Shown: positions 37,076 through 44,805, counted from the stretch's first letter. The stretch: 64,000 nt of DNA from Saprospirales bacterium (GCA_016703765.1 JADJBL010000022.1:22115-86114), one strand, 5' to 3'. Notes: generated by a model not told the origin, from the sequence alone. Translations and numbers: made by a program.

Positions 37076-38039
37076 ATTCGGCCTCATCGGCCTTGGCCAT
37101 ATCACCAAAGGCTTTATCAAGGACCTGGCGCTCGTCGAGGGCGCGGAGGCCGTGGCGGTGGCGTCGCGCTCGCTGGAAAAGGCCAGGGCCTTTTCGGCGG
37201 AGCATGGGGTGAAAAAATACTATGGCAGCTACGCCGAGATCCTCGAAGACCCGGAGGTCGACATCATTTACATCGGCACCCCGCACGACTCACATGAGGA
37301 GTGGAGCATTGCGGCGATGAACGCCGGTAAGCACGTGCTGTGCGAAAAGCCCATGGGCGTCAATTGCGCGCAGGTGGAGCGCATGGTCGAAGCGGCGCGG
37401 AAAAACCGGGTTTTTCTGATGGAAGCCCTCTGGGCGCGCTTCAATCCGACGATAAAGGCATGTCTGGAACTGGTCAGGAGCGGAGTGATCGGGGAGGTCA
37501 ATTACCTGAACGCCGATTTTGCCTTTCTGGCGACCAAGGACACGGGCCACCGCCTGCTCAAGGCGGAGCTCGCCGGGGGCACGATCCTCGACATCGGCAT
37601 TTATCCGCTTTTTCTGGCCTATTCCATTTTTGGAAAACCCAAAGAGATCATGGCTTCCGGCCTTTTTCACCCGCAGACCGGCGTGGACATCCAGGTGTCG
37701 ATGATCCTGAAATACCCCTCTGCGATGGCCAGTTTATACTGCGGTTTTGTGTCCAAATCGGACATGGTGGCGCGGATCTGCGGCACGGAGGGGACGATCT
37801 ATATCGACGGCCGTTGGCACGAATCGAAGGGCTATACCCTTGAAAGGGGAGGGGAGATGGAAAAAGTGTCCCTTCCCACGCTGGGGAAGGGATTGACCTA
37901 TGAAATAAGGGAATGCATCGAATGCATTTCCCAGCAGAAAATGCAGAGCGAACTGTGGTCCCACCAAAACAGCCTCGACCTGGCGGAGATGCTGGACGAG
38001 GTGAGGAGCAGGGTGGGAGTGAGGTATGGGTTTGAGTGA
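37062..38039 (+). CDS. Gfo/Idh/MocA-family NAD(P)-dependent oxidoreductase
   Basis: A 325-residue cytosolic enzyme. The N-terminal Rossmann fold has KFGLIGLGHITKGFI. The conserved active-site segment HVLCEKPMGVN (Lys of the EKP motif, about residue 95) is followed by the C-terminal alpha/beta domain with ALWARFNP and GGTILDIGIYPLF. The ALWARFNP and DIGIY segments place it near dihydrodiol/xylose dehydrogenase-like members, which oxidise sugars or cyclic polyols; the substrate is unproven. The ATG lies inside the end of the preceding gene (14-bp overlap), so translation is probably coupled. Confidence 0.92.
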   Translation: MGVIKFGLIGLGHITKGFIKDLALVEGAEAVAVASRSLEKARAFSAEHGVKKYYGSYAEILEDPEVDIIYIGTPHDSHEEWSIAAMNAGKHVLCEKPMGVNCAQVERMVEAARKNRVFLMEALWARFNPTIKACLELVRSGVIGEVNYLNADFAFLATKDTGHRLLKAELAGGTILDIGIYPLFLAYSIFGKPKEIMASGLFHPQTGVDIQVSMILKYPSAMASLYCGFVSKSDMVARICGTEGTIYIDGRWHESKGYTLERGGEMEKVSLPTLGKGLTYEIRECIECISQQKMQSELWSHQNSLDLAEMLDEVRSRVGVRYGFE

Positions 38040-38062
38040 GGGTAAATATTTTTCATAAAAAA

Positions 38063-38093
38063 GCGCCCCTCCCCACACACCGCGGGAAGGGGC
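38063..38093 (-). terminator. Terminator for the minus-strand membrane protein gene
   Basis: On the minus strand GCCCCTTCCC pairs with GGGGAGGGGC across a 10-14 base loop and is followed by TTTTTT. It lies about 185 bases beyond the stop of the gene at 38278, leaving a long 3' untranslated region. Confidence 0.6.
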
Positions 38094-38208
38094 CATCCTA
38101 TAGCGTTGCGGAACCGTCCGCTGCATTGGCTCATGTGGAGAATGCAACAAGATGTGGCGCGGATTTATACGGGGGAAGACGGTTGGAGGAAGAAGATATA
38201 CCTTTTGA

Positions 38209-38285
38209 GGGTTTAGGTGGTTTAGAAGGTTTAGGAGGTTTAGAAAAACACTAAACTCACTAAACATTCTAAACTTCCTAAACCA
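38209..38285. repeat. Stuttering GGTTTAG inverted repeat
   Basis: The left arm has four tandem GGTTTAGRN words (38209-38244). The right arm (38250-38285) is the approximate complement, four CTAAACNN words, and includes the stop codon of the minus-strand gene. It has the same architecture as the arrays at 10694-10754 and 20724-20793, with a different word. Confidence 0.65.
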
Positions 38286-39393
38286 CTTTGGAAAGAGTTA
38301 TTCTTTCCAGAACTGGCTCAGGGATCTCTATCTCCTCCGCCCGGAACGACAGGCTGTGATAGCCGGCGTTCGCCTGATCCTTTAGAAAAAGATCTTCGAC
38401 TTTAAGCCGCTCGCTGCCGGGAGGCAGGAGGGAGGCGAGCTGGTCGCGGAAGTTGATTTTCCACTGGGAGAAATTGGTGGCGAAGGCGCTGTAGTGGACC
38501 GACTTGTTGCGGGTGGCATCCAGAGCCAGTTTGAAGAACATTTTGAGGAGGTGGGGCGAAATTTTCCCGGCGTCCACGCGGGCGTTTTTGAGGCCTTTTT
38601 CCGGCCAGGTCATTTCGAAGAAAAGCTGGTTATCGGCGCCGATACCGAAGCGAAGCTGCTTTATACCGGCTTCTACCTCCTTATACCCGGGCGATCTTTC
38701 TTTTTCCAGGGGGGTGGTGAGCATGTCGCCCAGCCAGGTGAGGGCGAGCACGGCGAAGCAGAGCGCCAGGGAGGAGCGGGCCCCCAGACGGATCAATTGC
38801 CGGAGGGTTTCGGGCAGTTGCACATCCCAGATCTCGAGCATCCATTCATTGACCTGCACGACCAGAAATGCGGCCACGGTGAGGATTGTCAATCCCAGCA
38901 TCAGGGGCATGCGGCGAGCCTGGAAGGAGAGGGCCAGGTTGATCCCCAGCAGCAGCATGACCGCGATGGAAATGGCGGTTTCGATATACAGCCACGCTTT
39001 CCCCTCCGGGAATGGGGAAACGAGGAAACAAGCCCCGGCGATGACCAGGATGATGGTGAGCGGATTGATGCGGCGGATCGCTTCGCTGAGCCGCTGCCAG
39101 CCGTTTTGGAAAAAGGCCAGCGAATAGACCAGAAATCCCGTGTTGATGATCGAGAGCATGCGCCGGATGCGCAGAAAGCCCGGCTTATCGATCAGCTGAG
39201 TGGTCAGGTAAGCCTGCTCCGCTTCCCAGACGCCCATGACCATCCACACGGCAAAGGCCAGGGAGACCCAGATAAGTCCGCTGTCCTGTCGCTCGCCCAG
39301 TTTTGCCCGCAGATACCGATGGATGCTGATGAACACCAGGGCGGCGAGCAGCGAGTGGATGGCTAGGAACCAATGTGGGAAGGTGGCGGACAT
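38278..39393 (-). CDS. Multi-pass membrane protein of unknown function
   Basis: A 371-residue protein with about seven hydrophobic helices in the first 225 residues (for example FLAIHSLLAALVFISIHRYL, WVSLAFAVWMVMGVW, LTIILVIAGACFLVSPF and LCFAVLALTWLGDML). A soluble C-terminal domain of about 145 residues starts near KERSPGYKEVEAGIKQLRFG. The layout resembles a seven-helix sensor module joined to a cytosolic domain, but no kinase, cyclase or GGDEF motif is seen. It diverges from the FGE-like gene at 39470 and ends in the repeat at 38209-38285. No function is proposed. Confidence 0.7.
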   Translation of the reverse strand: MSATFPHWFLAIHSLLAALVFISIHRYLRAKLGERQDSGLIWVSLAFAVWMVMGVWEAEQAYLTTQLIDKPGFLRIRRMLSIINTGFLVYSLAFFQNGWQRLSEAIRRINPLTIILVIAGACFLVSPFPEGKAWLYIETAISIAVMLLLGINLALSFQARRMPLMLGLTILTVAAFLVVQVNEWMLEIWDVQLPETLRQLIRLGARSSLALCFAVLALTWLGDMLTTPLEKERSPGYKEVEAGIKQLRFGIGADNQLFFEMTWPEKGLKNARVDAGKISPHLLKMFFKLALDATRNKSVHYSAFATNFSQWKINFRDQLASLLPPGSERLKVEDLFLKDQANAGYHSLSFRAEEIEIPEPVLERITLSKVV

Positions 39394-39469
39394 GGAGGTG
39401 AAGGTACGAAAAAGGAAGATGGGTGAAATAATGGTGGTATTTTCACTTCCGAAATGCTCAACGATTGCT

Positions 39470-40279
39470 ATGGCCGATAAAATACATACTGAAACCCTTC
39501 GCCCCGACCTATCCTTCCGGCTTTTGCTGGTGGAATCCGGCTCCTTCCGCCTCGGCGGCTCCGGCCCGGAGGTGCATTTATCTCCTTTTTACCTGGGCGA
39601 GCATCCCCTCACCCAGGACATTTGGGAGGAAATAATGGGGGCGAACCCCTCCTGGTTTAAAGGCAATAGACGGCCGGTGGAAAACGTGAGTTGGTTTGAC
39701 GCAGCCGTTTTTTGCAACGCGCTGAACGAGCGGTGTGGCTACGACCCCTGCTATTTCAGCGATCGGGATTTTAAGTCCCTCTATGGGAAAACTTCGGAGG
39801 GTTTTTCTTTGCCAAATGAAGGCGAAGTTTACCGTAAGGTAGGCGCCAAGGGCTACCGCCTGCCGACGGAGGCGGAGTGGGAGTACGCAGCCCGGGGCGG
39901 AAAAGACCCGGATAAGCGCCCAAGCTATGAATATTCCGGAGGGGAAAAGCTGGATGAATTGGGGTGGTATGGTGTTAACAGCCACGGCGAAACCAAGCCG
40001 GTAGGCCTGAAGCTGCCCAACGAATTGGGGCTGTACGACATGAGCGGCAATGTGTGGGAATGGTGCGAAGATTGGTATGCGGAATATCCATCTGGCGTTT
40101 TGACCGATCCGCGTGGACCTGAACAGGGGACTCACCGCGTGCTCCGCGGCGGCTCCTACTCCGCTGAGATCTCCTACTCCGCTGAGAGCTGCCGCTCCGC
40201 GCTCCGCGTCCGCTGGCTACCGTGGGACCGCCTCACCTATGTCGGCTTCCGCCTCGCCTTGTTTTTCCCTCCAGTTTAG
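39470..40279 (+). CDS. Formylglycine-generating-enzyme-fold protein (C-type-lectin-like), candidate DGR target
   Basis: 269 residues from the ATG at 39470 with no signal peptide. The SUMF1/FGE-sulfatase domain fills the protein. FYLGEHPLTQDIWEEIMG, RPVENVSWFDAAVFCNALN, YRLPTEAEWEYAARGG and LGLYDMSGNVWEWCEDWY are all canonical. The last 45 residues (RVLRGGSY onwards) read CRSA, then Arg, Pro and Arg at fixed spacings, then VGFRLAL. Variable-region proteins of diversity-generating retroelements share this pattern, and the positions between the fixed residues are those a DGR changes. Aromatic and hydrophobic residues (Leu, Trp, Tyr) occupy them here. No reverse transcriptase or template repeat is in the window, so the DGR link is inference. 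Confidence 0.85.
   Translation: MADKIHTETLRPDLSFRLLLVESGSFRLGGSGPEVHLSPFYLGEHPLTQDIWEEIMGANPSWFKGNRRPVENVSWFDAAVFCNALNERCGYDPCYFSDRDFKSLYGKTSEGFSLPNEGEVYRKVGAKGYRLPTEAEWEYAARGGKDPDKRPSYEYSGGEKLDELGWYGVNSHGETKPVGLKLPNELGLYDMSGNVWEWCEDWYAEYPSGVLTDPRGPEQGTHRVLRGGSYSAEISYSAESCRSALRVRWLPWDRLTYVGFRLALFFPPV
40140..40255 (+). other. Candidate DGR variable region with an 18-bp in-frame duplication
   Basis: This is the 3' end of the FGE-fold gene. The 16-mer TCCTACTCCGCTGAGA occurs at 40154-40169 and again at 40172-40187, an 18-bp tandem duplication adding six residues before CRSA. Downstream, conserved CGC (Arg) and CCG (Pro) codons alternate with divergent codons, as in DGR variable regions. Confidence 0.45.
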
Positions 40280-40321
40280 GTGGTCTGATCATCCGGCAAT
40301 CCTGTGAGCGGAAAGAGGGCT

Positions 40322-40421
40322 GGACCACAGATTTCCACTGATTTTATGATTGCGCTGATTTTTTGAGGGACACTCCAGAAGAAATCAGTGAAATCATAAA
40401 ATCAGGGTAATCTGTGGTCAG
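40322..40421. repeat. Long imperfect inverted repeat after the FGE-fold gene
   Basis: Arms of about 39 bp, GACCACAGATT then CTGATTTTATGATT then CTGATTT, at about 40322-40360 and inverted at about 40384-40421, roughly 90 percent identical. It would form a stable hairpin. It lies 43 bp after the stop of the FGE-fold gene. It is AT-rich relative to its surroundings and is unrelated to the dispersed element at 1039. Confidence 0.65.
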
Positions 40422-40452
40422 GCGTTTTCTTTCCGGGATTACGGAAGGTTTG

Positions 40453-40460
40453 TATTTTTG
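40453..40460 (+). promoter_or_regulatory. -7 box for the 618-residue secreted protein
   Basis: TATTTTTG fits TAnnTTTG and ends 36 bases before the ATG at 40497. Confidence 0.35.
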
Positions 40461-40496
40461 TCGACAGAAATTCTTTCCATTCCCAATACCCTGCCC

Positions 40497-42353
40497 ATGC
40501 GCTTCTTCAGCTCCTTTTCCTTCCTCCTCCTCCTCTCCACCCCCCTCCTCGCCCAGCAACCTGGAAACTACCCGACGTTCGAAGAGATGCTGACCGAGTT
40601 TTTCAGCCGCTATGACGTGTCCGAACCGGCCAATAACCACGTCGTCTTCGAACGCAGACCCAATGGGTATTTCGCGGTGGTCGTGGAATGGGACTTCTCG
40701 CGCGGGAAAAGGGAATTGTTTTACCGCTTTTCCAACAACACCTATGCCGAACTGAAATTGTTCACTAGGGGCGACGGAGAAAATGCGGCGGAGAAGGCGC
40801 AACAATATTTGAAGGCCAATTCCTTCGATGCCGGGCAGTTTTCCATGCTGCCCTACTTCGGCTATCCCGGCTGGTATAAGGATGTGATCGCGCTGTACGA
40901 AAAAAAGGACTCCCTGAGCGACTGGGAACTCAACGCCCTGGCCCGCTCATACCAGAATGCCAGGTTAAGCCTTCTGCAGAACATTTCCGGCTATTCCGAC
41001 CCGGCCGATCAGTTCGACCTGCCGCCCGGCCGGCACGCCATGACCCGAACGCAGGTGGATCAATACATGGACCTGGCAAAAAAAGGCCTCCACGCCTACG
41101 ACCGCCTCCGCAAACAGAACCCGGACTTCATGACCCCCGTCGGGCCAGTCACAACCAAGTACTCCAACGAGGTGATGGATGTTTTTGTGCAGCTCCTCTT
41201 TCATCAGGACGAATCTACCGCCCGCCGGATCCTCGAGCCCGGCCTTTACGACCCCTACCTGCTAAGCTCCGCCTCCAACCTGCTAAAATCCTGTCCGCCC
41301 GATGCGGTGCTTTTCGTCTGGGGCGACACCGACACCTACCCGCTCTACTACCTCCAGGCCATGGAAAACCTGCGCACCGACGTGATCCTGGTCAACCTCT
41401 CCCTGGCCGCCGTTCCACGCTATTTGTCGATGGTCTATTCGGGCCCGATGACGGCCAAGCCGCTTAAAACCGCCCTGCCCGAGCTGTATTTCCAGGAATT
41501 GATCATGTGGCAAAAAGACCTGAACGCCGAAAAAAGCGACCTGCCCGTAGGCATCGAAACGTTTTATTCTCAACTGCCCGATACCAGCCTGTACACTGCG
41601 GGCTTTAAAAACCAATACCGCGTTTTTTCTTTTTTGCCGGACGTCATTGCCCTGTCAGCCCCGGGCGATTCCTTATACCCAGGCATGAACATAAGCTGGC
41701 AAGTGGAATGGGTTGTCGACGGAAATTATCTTTTCCCCGAAAAAACCGCCCAGCTCGACCTGATCTATGCCAATAATTGGTCCCGGCCGCTCTGCTTCGC
41801 ACTTACCTGCCGTCCGGACGCCTGGGCGGCCTGGAATCCCCACATGGCCTTGGAAGGACTGGTGTACCGCCTGTACCCCCAAAGCCTGGAGCCGGTATAC
41901 CAGATCGGCGACGGGATCGTGAAAACCGAAATTGGTTACCGCCTGTGGATGGAGGAATTTGAATTTAATACGAGCTCGAAAATTACTCCCTTTGATAAGG
42001 CGCCTTTTCACCAGACGAATTTCATCGCAGGGATCAGACTGGCTCAGGCACTGTGGTGGAAGAACGGCGAAAAGGAAAAAGCCCTCGAAGTGGCCCGCAG
42101 CCTGCCCCAACGGCTGCCCAATGTCATGGACCCCTGGGACCGGCGCTGGGTTCTTGTGTTGCAATTGCTCGGCGAACTGGGCGATCCCGACCTGGGCGAG
42201 ACCATCGCCCACGTGGTGCTGACCAACTACGAAACCGGCCTGATCGGCAAAGAGGCTGCTGAAACCGATAAGGCCTTCGTCAAAGAATCCTTGAGGGATT
42301 TTGCGGTGCAATACGGCAAAAAGGGCCTGAAGAAAAGGTGCGAAAAGTTTTAA
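40497..42353 (+). CDS. Secreted protein related to the soluble part of DUF2723 proteins
   Basis: 618 residues from the ATG at 40497 (MRFFSSFSFLLLLSTPLLAQ, a signal peptide); 13 further in-frame residues upstream are unlikely. There is no membrane helix after the signal. The segment AVLFVWGDTDTYPLYYLQAMENLRTDVILVNLSLAA (about 275-310) closely resembles the C-terminal soluble domain of DUF2723 membrane proteins, which carry a similar GDNDTFPLWYxQ stretch. Helical repeats (TPR-like) flank it. So it looks like a secreted stand-alone version of that domain, of unknown function. It converges on the EAD-domain gene, with 6 bases between the stops. Confidence 0.7.
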   Translation: MRFFSSFSFLLLLSTPLLAQQPGNYPTFEEMLTEFFSRYDVSEPANNHVVFERRPNGYFAVVVEWDFSRGKRELFYRFSNNTYAELKLFTRGDGENAAEKAQQYLKANSFDAGQFSMLPYFGYPGWYKDVIALYEKKDSLSDWELNALARSYQNARLSLLQNISGYSDPADQFDLPPGRHAMTRTQVDQYMDLAKKGLHAYDRLRKQNPDFMTPVGPVTTKYSNEVMDVFVQLLFHQDESTARRILEPGLYDPYLLSSASNLLKSCPPDAVLFVWGDTDTYPLYYLQAMENLRTDVILVNLSLAAVPRYLSMVYSGPMTAKPLKTALPELYFQELIMWQKDLNAEKSDLPVGIETFYSQLPDTSLYTAGFKNQYRVFSFLPDVIALSAPGDSLYPGMNISWQVEWVVDGNYLFPEKTAQLDLIYANNWSRPLCFALTCRPDAWAAWNPHMALEGLVYRLYPQSLEPVYQIGDGIVKTEIGYRLWMEEFEFNTSSKITPFDKAPFHQTNFIAGIRLAQALWWKNGEKEKALEVARSLPQRLPNVMDPWDRRWVLVLQLLGELGDPDLGETIAHVVLTNYETGLIGKEAAETDKAFVKESLRDFAVQYGKKGLKKRCEKF

Positions 42354-42359
42354 CCGCCT

Positions 42360-43631
42360 CTATTTCAATTCCCCCAGCAATTGCATCTCGTAGCAAAACC
42401 CCCCAGAGGATGACCCCTGAAACTGCACCTTGAAGTATTTGGCGGTTACGGGCGAAAAGGAAAATTCCTGGAAAGGGGTTTCCGAAAGCAAGGCATTGAG
42501 GGCTTTGAATTTGCCGATCGGTTGAAAGGTCCCGGTGGGGGAGTCGTTGCCGTAAGAAAGCTCGAAATCCAGAAAATTGGAGGCGTCGGTGGCGGTTACG
42601 AGATAGGTAAACCGATCGAAGCTGGCGGATTTTTTGTCCTTAAAGCTGAACACCGCGAACTCATTGTTGCCCAACACAACGGTCCGGTCGAGGCCGTCCA
42701 CCATTTGGGTCAGATTTTCGCTGGAGGAGACCAGTATCTTTCCCCCGTTTTCCGGGGCCAACAGGTTGATGCGCTTGCCTTTCAACTGGGCGTATGACTT
42801 GCTGATGTCGAGGTTCGGATTGATCGTTTGGGCGGTGTTCAGGTTTTCTCGCGCCTTTTCTGCGTTGCCGAGCTGTTCGTAGGCGTAGGCCAGGTTTTGG
42901 TGCACCGTGGCCAGGGGCGCCTGCACGGCTACCTGTTCCAGGTATTGCACGGCCACGGGAAAATCCCCGTCCTTCATAGCGGTCATGGCCTTTGTCAGCC
43001 AGCCTTCCAGCTCTCCTTTATTGGCATCCAAACCGGCGCGGACGCCCGCGTTGAGGTCGGCCAGCACGGAGAGCTCCTTTTGGATGTCGGACAGGGAGAC
43101 AAAGGCTGCGGCCTGTTGCCCCGACAGGGTTTTCAGCCCGTAGTAACCGCCGAGGATCAAAACCGTCAGACCCAGGAGGATGCCGAGGAATTGACGGCTG
43201 CCCAGGGCGGTGAAGATCTGTTTGGTGACTGTATTCCCTGTCCCGACGACCACCACCTTGCTGCCATGCGCGTTGATCTGGTTTCCCGAGATATTTGTAT
43301 TGTTTTGCTCGAGCACCTGCGCGATCTGGTCGTTTAAAAATTCGTTTTTCAGATCCTCCAGCGCCGCATCGGACGATTGCGAGCCACTTTCGATCCGGTC
43401 GAGCAATCCCACGGCGCCCTGGGTGATGCGGTTTCGCATCCGGGCGGCCTCGTCGTAGCTGATCGTGCCGGCGTTGAATTCCCGTTCGTTTTGCACCCAG
43501 CCCGCCTGCAACAGCAACGCGGCTTGCCGCCATGCGGGCGACTGGCCCTCGGCCCAGGCGAGCAATTGTTTCAAAGCTTCGGCGGTTTGGCCGGAAGCCA
43601 GGAGGGTGCGGAGTGCGGGGAGTTTTGTCAT
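42360..43631 (-). CDS. Effector-associated-domain protein with membrane helix, TPRs and discoidin-like C-terminus
   Basis: A 423-residue protein. Residues 1-85 (LRTLLASGQTAEALKQLLAW, then NEREFNAGTISYDEAARMRNRITQ and ALLDRI-like end) match the effector-associated domains (EAD11-like) that act as adaptors in bacterial conflict and signalling systems. Residues 110-138 are a polar Asn/Gly/Val segment (NTNISGNQIN) that often follows EADs. One membrane helix spans about 148-166. TPR-like helices (about 200-270, VHQNLAYAYEQLGNAEKARENL) and a beta-sandwich resembling a discoidin (F5/8 type C) domain (about 295-423) would be outside the cytoplasm. No protease, nuclease or TIR effector is adjacent. 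Confidence 0.75.
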   Translation of the reverse strand: MTKLPALRTLLASGQTAEALKQLLAWAEGQSPAWRQAALLLQAGWVQNEREFNAGTISYDEAARMRNRITQGAVGLLDRIESGSQSSDAALEDLKNEFLNDQIAQVLEQNNTNISGNQINAHGSKVVVVGTGNTVTKQIFTALGSRQFLGILLGLTVLILGGYYGLKTLSGQQAAAFVSLSDIQKELSVLADLNAGVRAGLDANKGELEGWLTKAMTAMKDGDFPVAVQYLEQVAVQAPLATVHQNLAYAYEQLGNAEKARENLNTAQTINPNLDISKSYAQLKGKRINLLAPENGGKILVSSSENLTQMVDGLDRTVVLGNNEFAVFSFKDKKSASFDRFTYLVTATDASNFLDFELSYGNDSPTGTFQPIGKFKALNALLSETPFQEFSFSPVTAKYFKVQFQGSSSGGFCYEMQLLGELK

Positions 43632-43977
43632 TTGGGGTATAGTAAATGGTATTCGGGTATTTTTGAAAAAGGTGATTTAAAGATATGAAAGATATGAAAA
43701 TGTAGAAAAGATCCTGTTTTGCCCTGAGTGACCGGGTGACTCAGTCACCCGGTCACTCAAACGCATTAAAAATAATCATGTATGACAATGATTTAAAAAC
43801 ACATGACAAATTATTTAAATTGAAACAGTGACCGGGTGACTCAGTCACCCGGTCACTGTTTCAATTTAAAAATAATTATGTATGACAATATTTAAAAGAC
43901 ACATGCTTCATTTTGTAATTTATCACCCTCACCGGGTGACTCAGTCACCGATTTTTTTTGAATGAGGGGTCCCACCC
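43632..43977. other. 346-bp intergenic region dominated by tandem palindromes
   Basis: It holds the palindrome array at 43726-43950. The EAD gene promoter should lie at the left end (about 43632-43720) and the 3' end of the Nudix regulator at the right. No coding sequence is supported and no TAnnTTTG box was found. Confidence 0.6.
43726..43950. repeat. Tandem array of a GTGACCGGGTGACT palindrome in about 100-bp units
   Basis: The palindrome TGACCGGGTGACT-C-AGTCACCCGGTCA occurs at 43728-43757 and at 43829-43855, and a partial third copy lies at 43930-43950. Copy 2 extends to a 57-bp near-perfect palindrome (43814-43870). The sequence between copies is also repeated (AATAATYATGTATGACAAT, then TTTAAAAR and ACATG), so the unit is a direct repeat of about 100 bp in 2.3 copies. 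Confidence 0.85.
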
Positions 43978-44694
43978 CTACATCTCAAAATCAAACCCCT
44001 TTTCCGCCATCTCCTGGTATCGGCTTTGGTTAAAACGATATAGGAAAGCGCCTTTGCGGGAGCTGGATTTGTTCTTTTCATCCAGTTTGTCGAGGATGTC
44101 CATCGAGAGGATCTTCTTTCGGAAATTGCGGCGGTCGAGGGTCCTGCCGTAAATGGTCTCGTAGAGGTTTTGCAGTTGGGGGATGGAAAATTTCTCGGGC
44201 AGCAGTTCGAACCCGATGGGGCGGTATCGGGCTTTGCGGTATAGCTTCTCCAGGGTGTCGCTCACCATCTGGTTGTGGTCGAGGATGAGTTTGGGGACGG
44301 CGCTCAGGTCGAACCAATGCGCCTGATGCGTCTCCACGGTTTGCACTTCTTTTTCGTCCAGGCGGATGAGCGCAAAAAAAGCCTGCGAAATGACCCTCGC
44401 GCCGGGGTCCCGGTCCACCGCTCCATAACAGCCCAGGGGCTCCATGAAGATATTTTGCAGCCCGGTGTACTCCTCCAACACCCGCACCGCGGCGTCATCC
44501 ACGCTTTCCGAAGGATTCACGAAGCTCCCGATCACGGACCACTCGTTCTGGAAGGGCTCGACCTTCCTTTTGAACGAAAGCAATTTCAGGCGGTCGTCGT
44601 CGTACCCGAGGATGATACAGTCCACCGCCACCAGGATGGGAGCGGCTTCTGTATAGTATGCGGCATTTCGGGCTGTGGGAGAATTGTTATTCAT
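43978..44694 (-). CDS. Nudix-fold sugar-responsive transcriptional regulator (AraR/NrtR-like)
   Basis: 238 residues from the ATG at 44694. The N-terminal Nudix fold (about 15-150) has a degenerate Nudix box, SFVNPSESVDDAAVRVLEEYTGL. The first Gly is Ser and two of the metal-binding Glu positions are Val and Tyr, so hydrolase activity is unlikely. A C-terminal winged helix (about 165-225, FSIPQLQNLYETIYG, then RRNFRKKIL) is as in NrtR and in the Bacteroides arabinose regulator AraR. It diverges from susC across a palindromic operator candidate. It therefore probably senses a galactose- or arabinose-related ligand and controls the galactan locus. Confidence 0.85.
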   Translation of the reverse strand: MNNNSPTARNAAYYTEAAPILVAVDCIILGYDDDRLKLLSFKRKVEPFQNEWSVIGSFVNPSESVDDAAVRVLEEYTGLQNIFMEPLGCYGAVDRDPGARVISQAFFALIRLDEKEVQTVETHQAHWFDLSAVPKLILDHNQMVSDTLEKLYRKARYRPIGFELLPEKFSIPQLQNLYETIYGRTLDRRNFRKKILSMDILDKLDEKNKSSSRKGAFLYRFNQSRYQEMAEKGFDFEM

Positions 44695-44716
44695 GGAAAA
44701 GTTTTGACAGCTCAAA

Positions 44717-44767
44717 AATAAGCGTTATTTTTACACTTGCACAATAAGCGTAAAATTTACGCTTATT
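44717..44767. promoter_or_regulatory. Operator candidate for the Nudix regulator
   Basis: A 25-bp palindrome with arms AATAAGCGTAAA and TTTACGCTTATT around a single central base occupies 44743-44767. A degenerate second copy starting AATAAGCGT lies at 44717-44741, 26 bp away, on the same helix face to within about half a turn. Both are in the divergent spacer between the regulator (start 44694) and susC (start 44806). Confidence 0.65.
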
Positions 44768-44805
44768 AAGTCATAACTGAATTAAAAACCAAATTACACC
44801 CTTGT

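Noticed and set aside
43726..43950. Possible CRISPR array
   Set aside because: Only two to three units, the supposed spacers are themselves repeats of each other, and no cas genes are near.
43978..44694. Nudix pyrophosphohydrolase enzyme
   Set aside because: Key Nudix-box residues are replaced and a winged helix follows, so a regulator is more likely.
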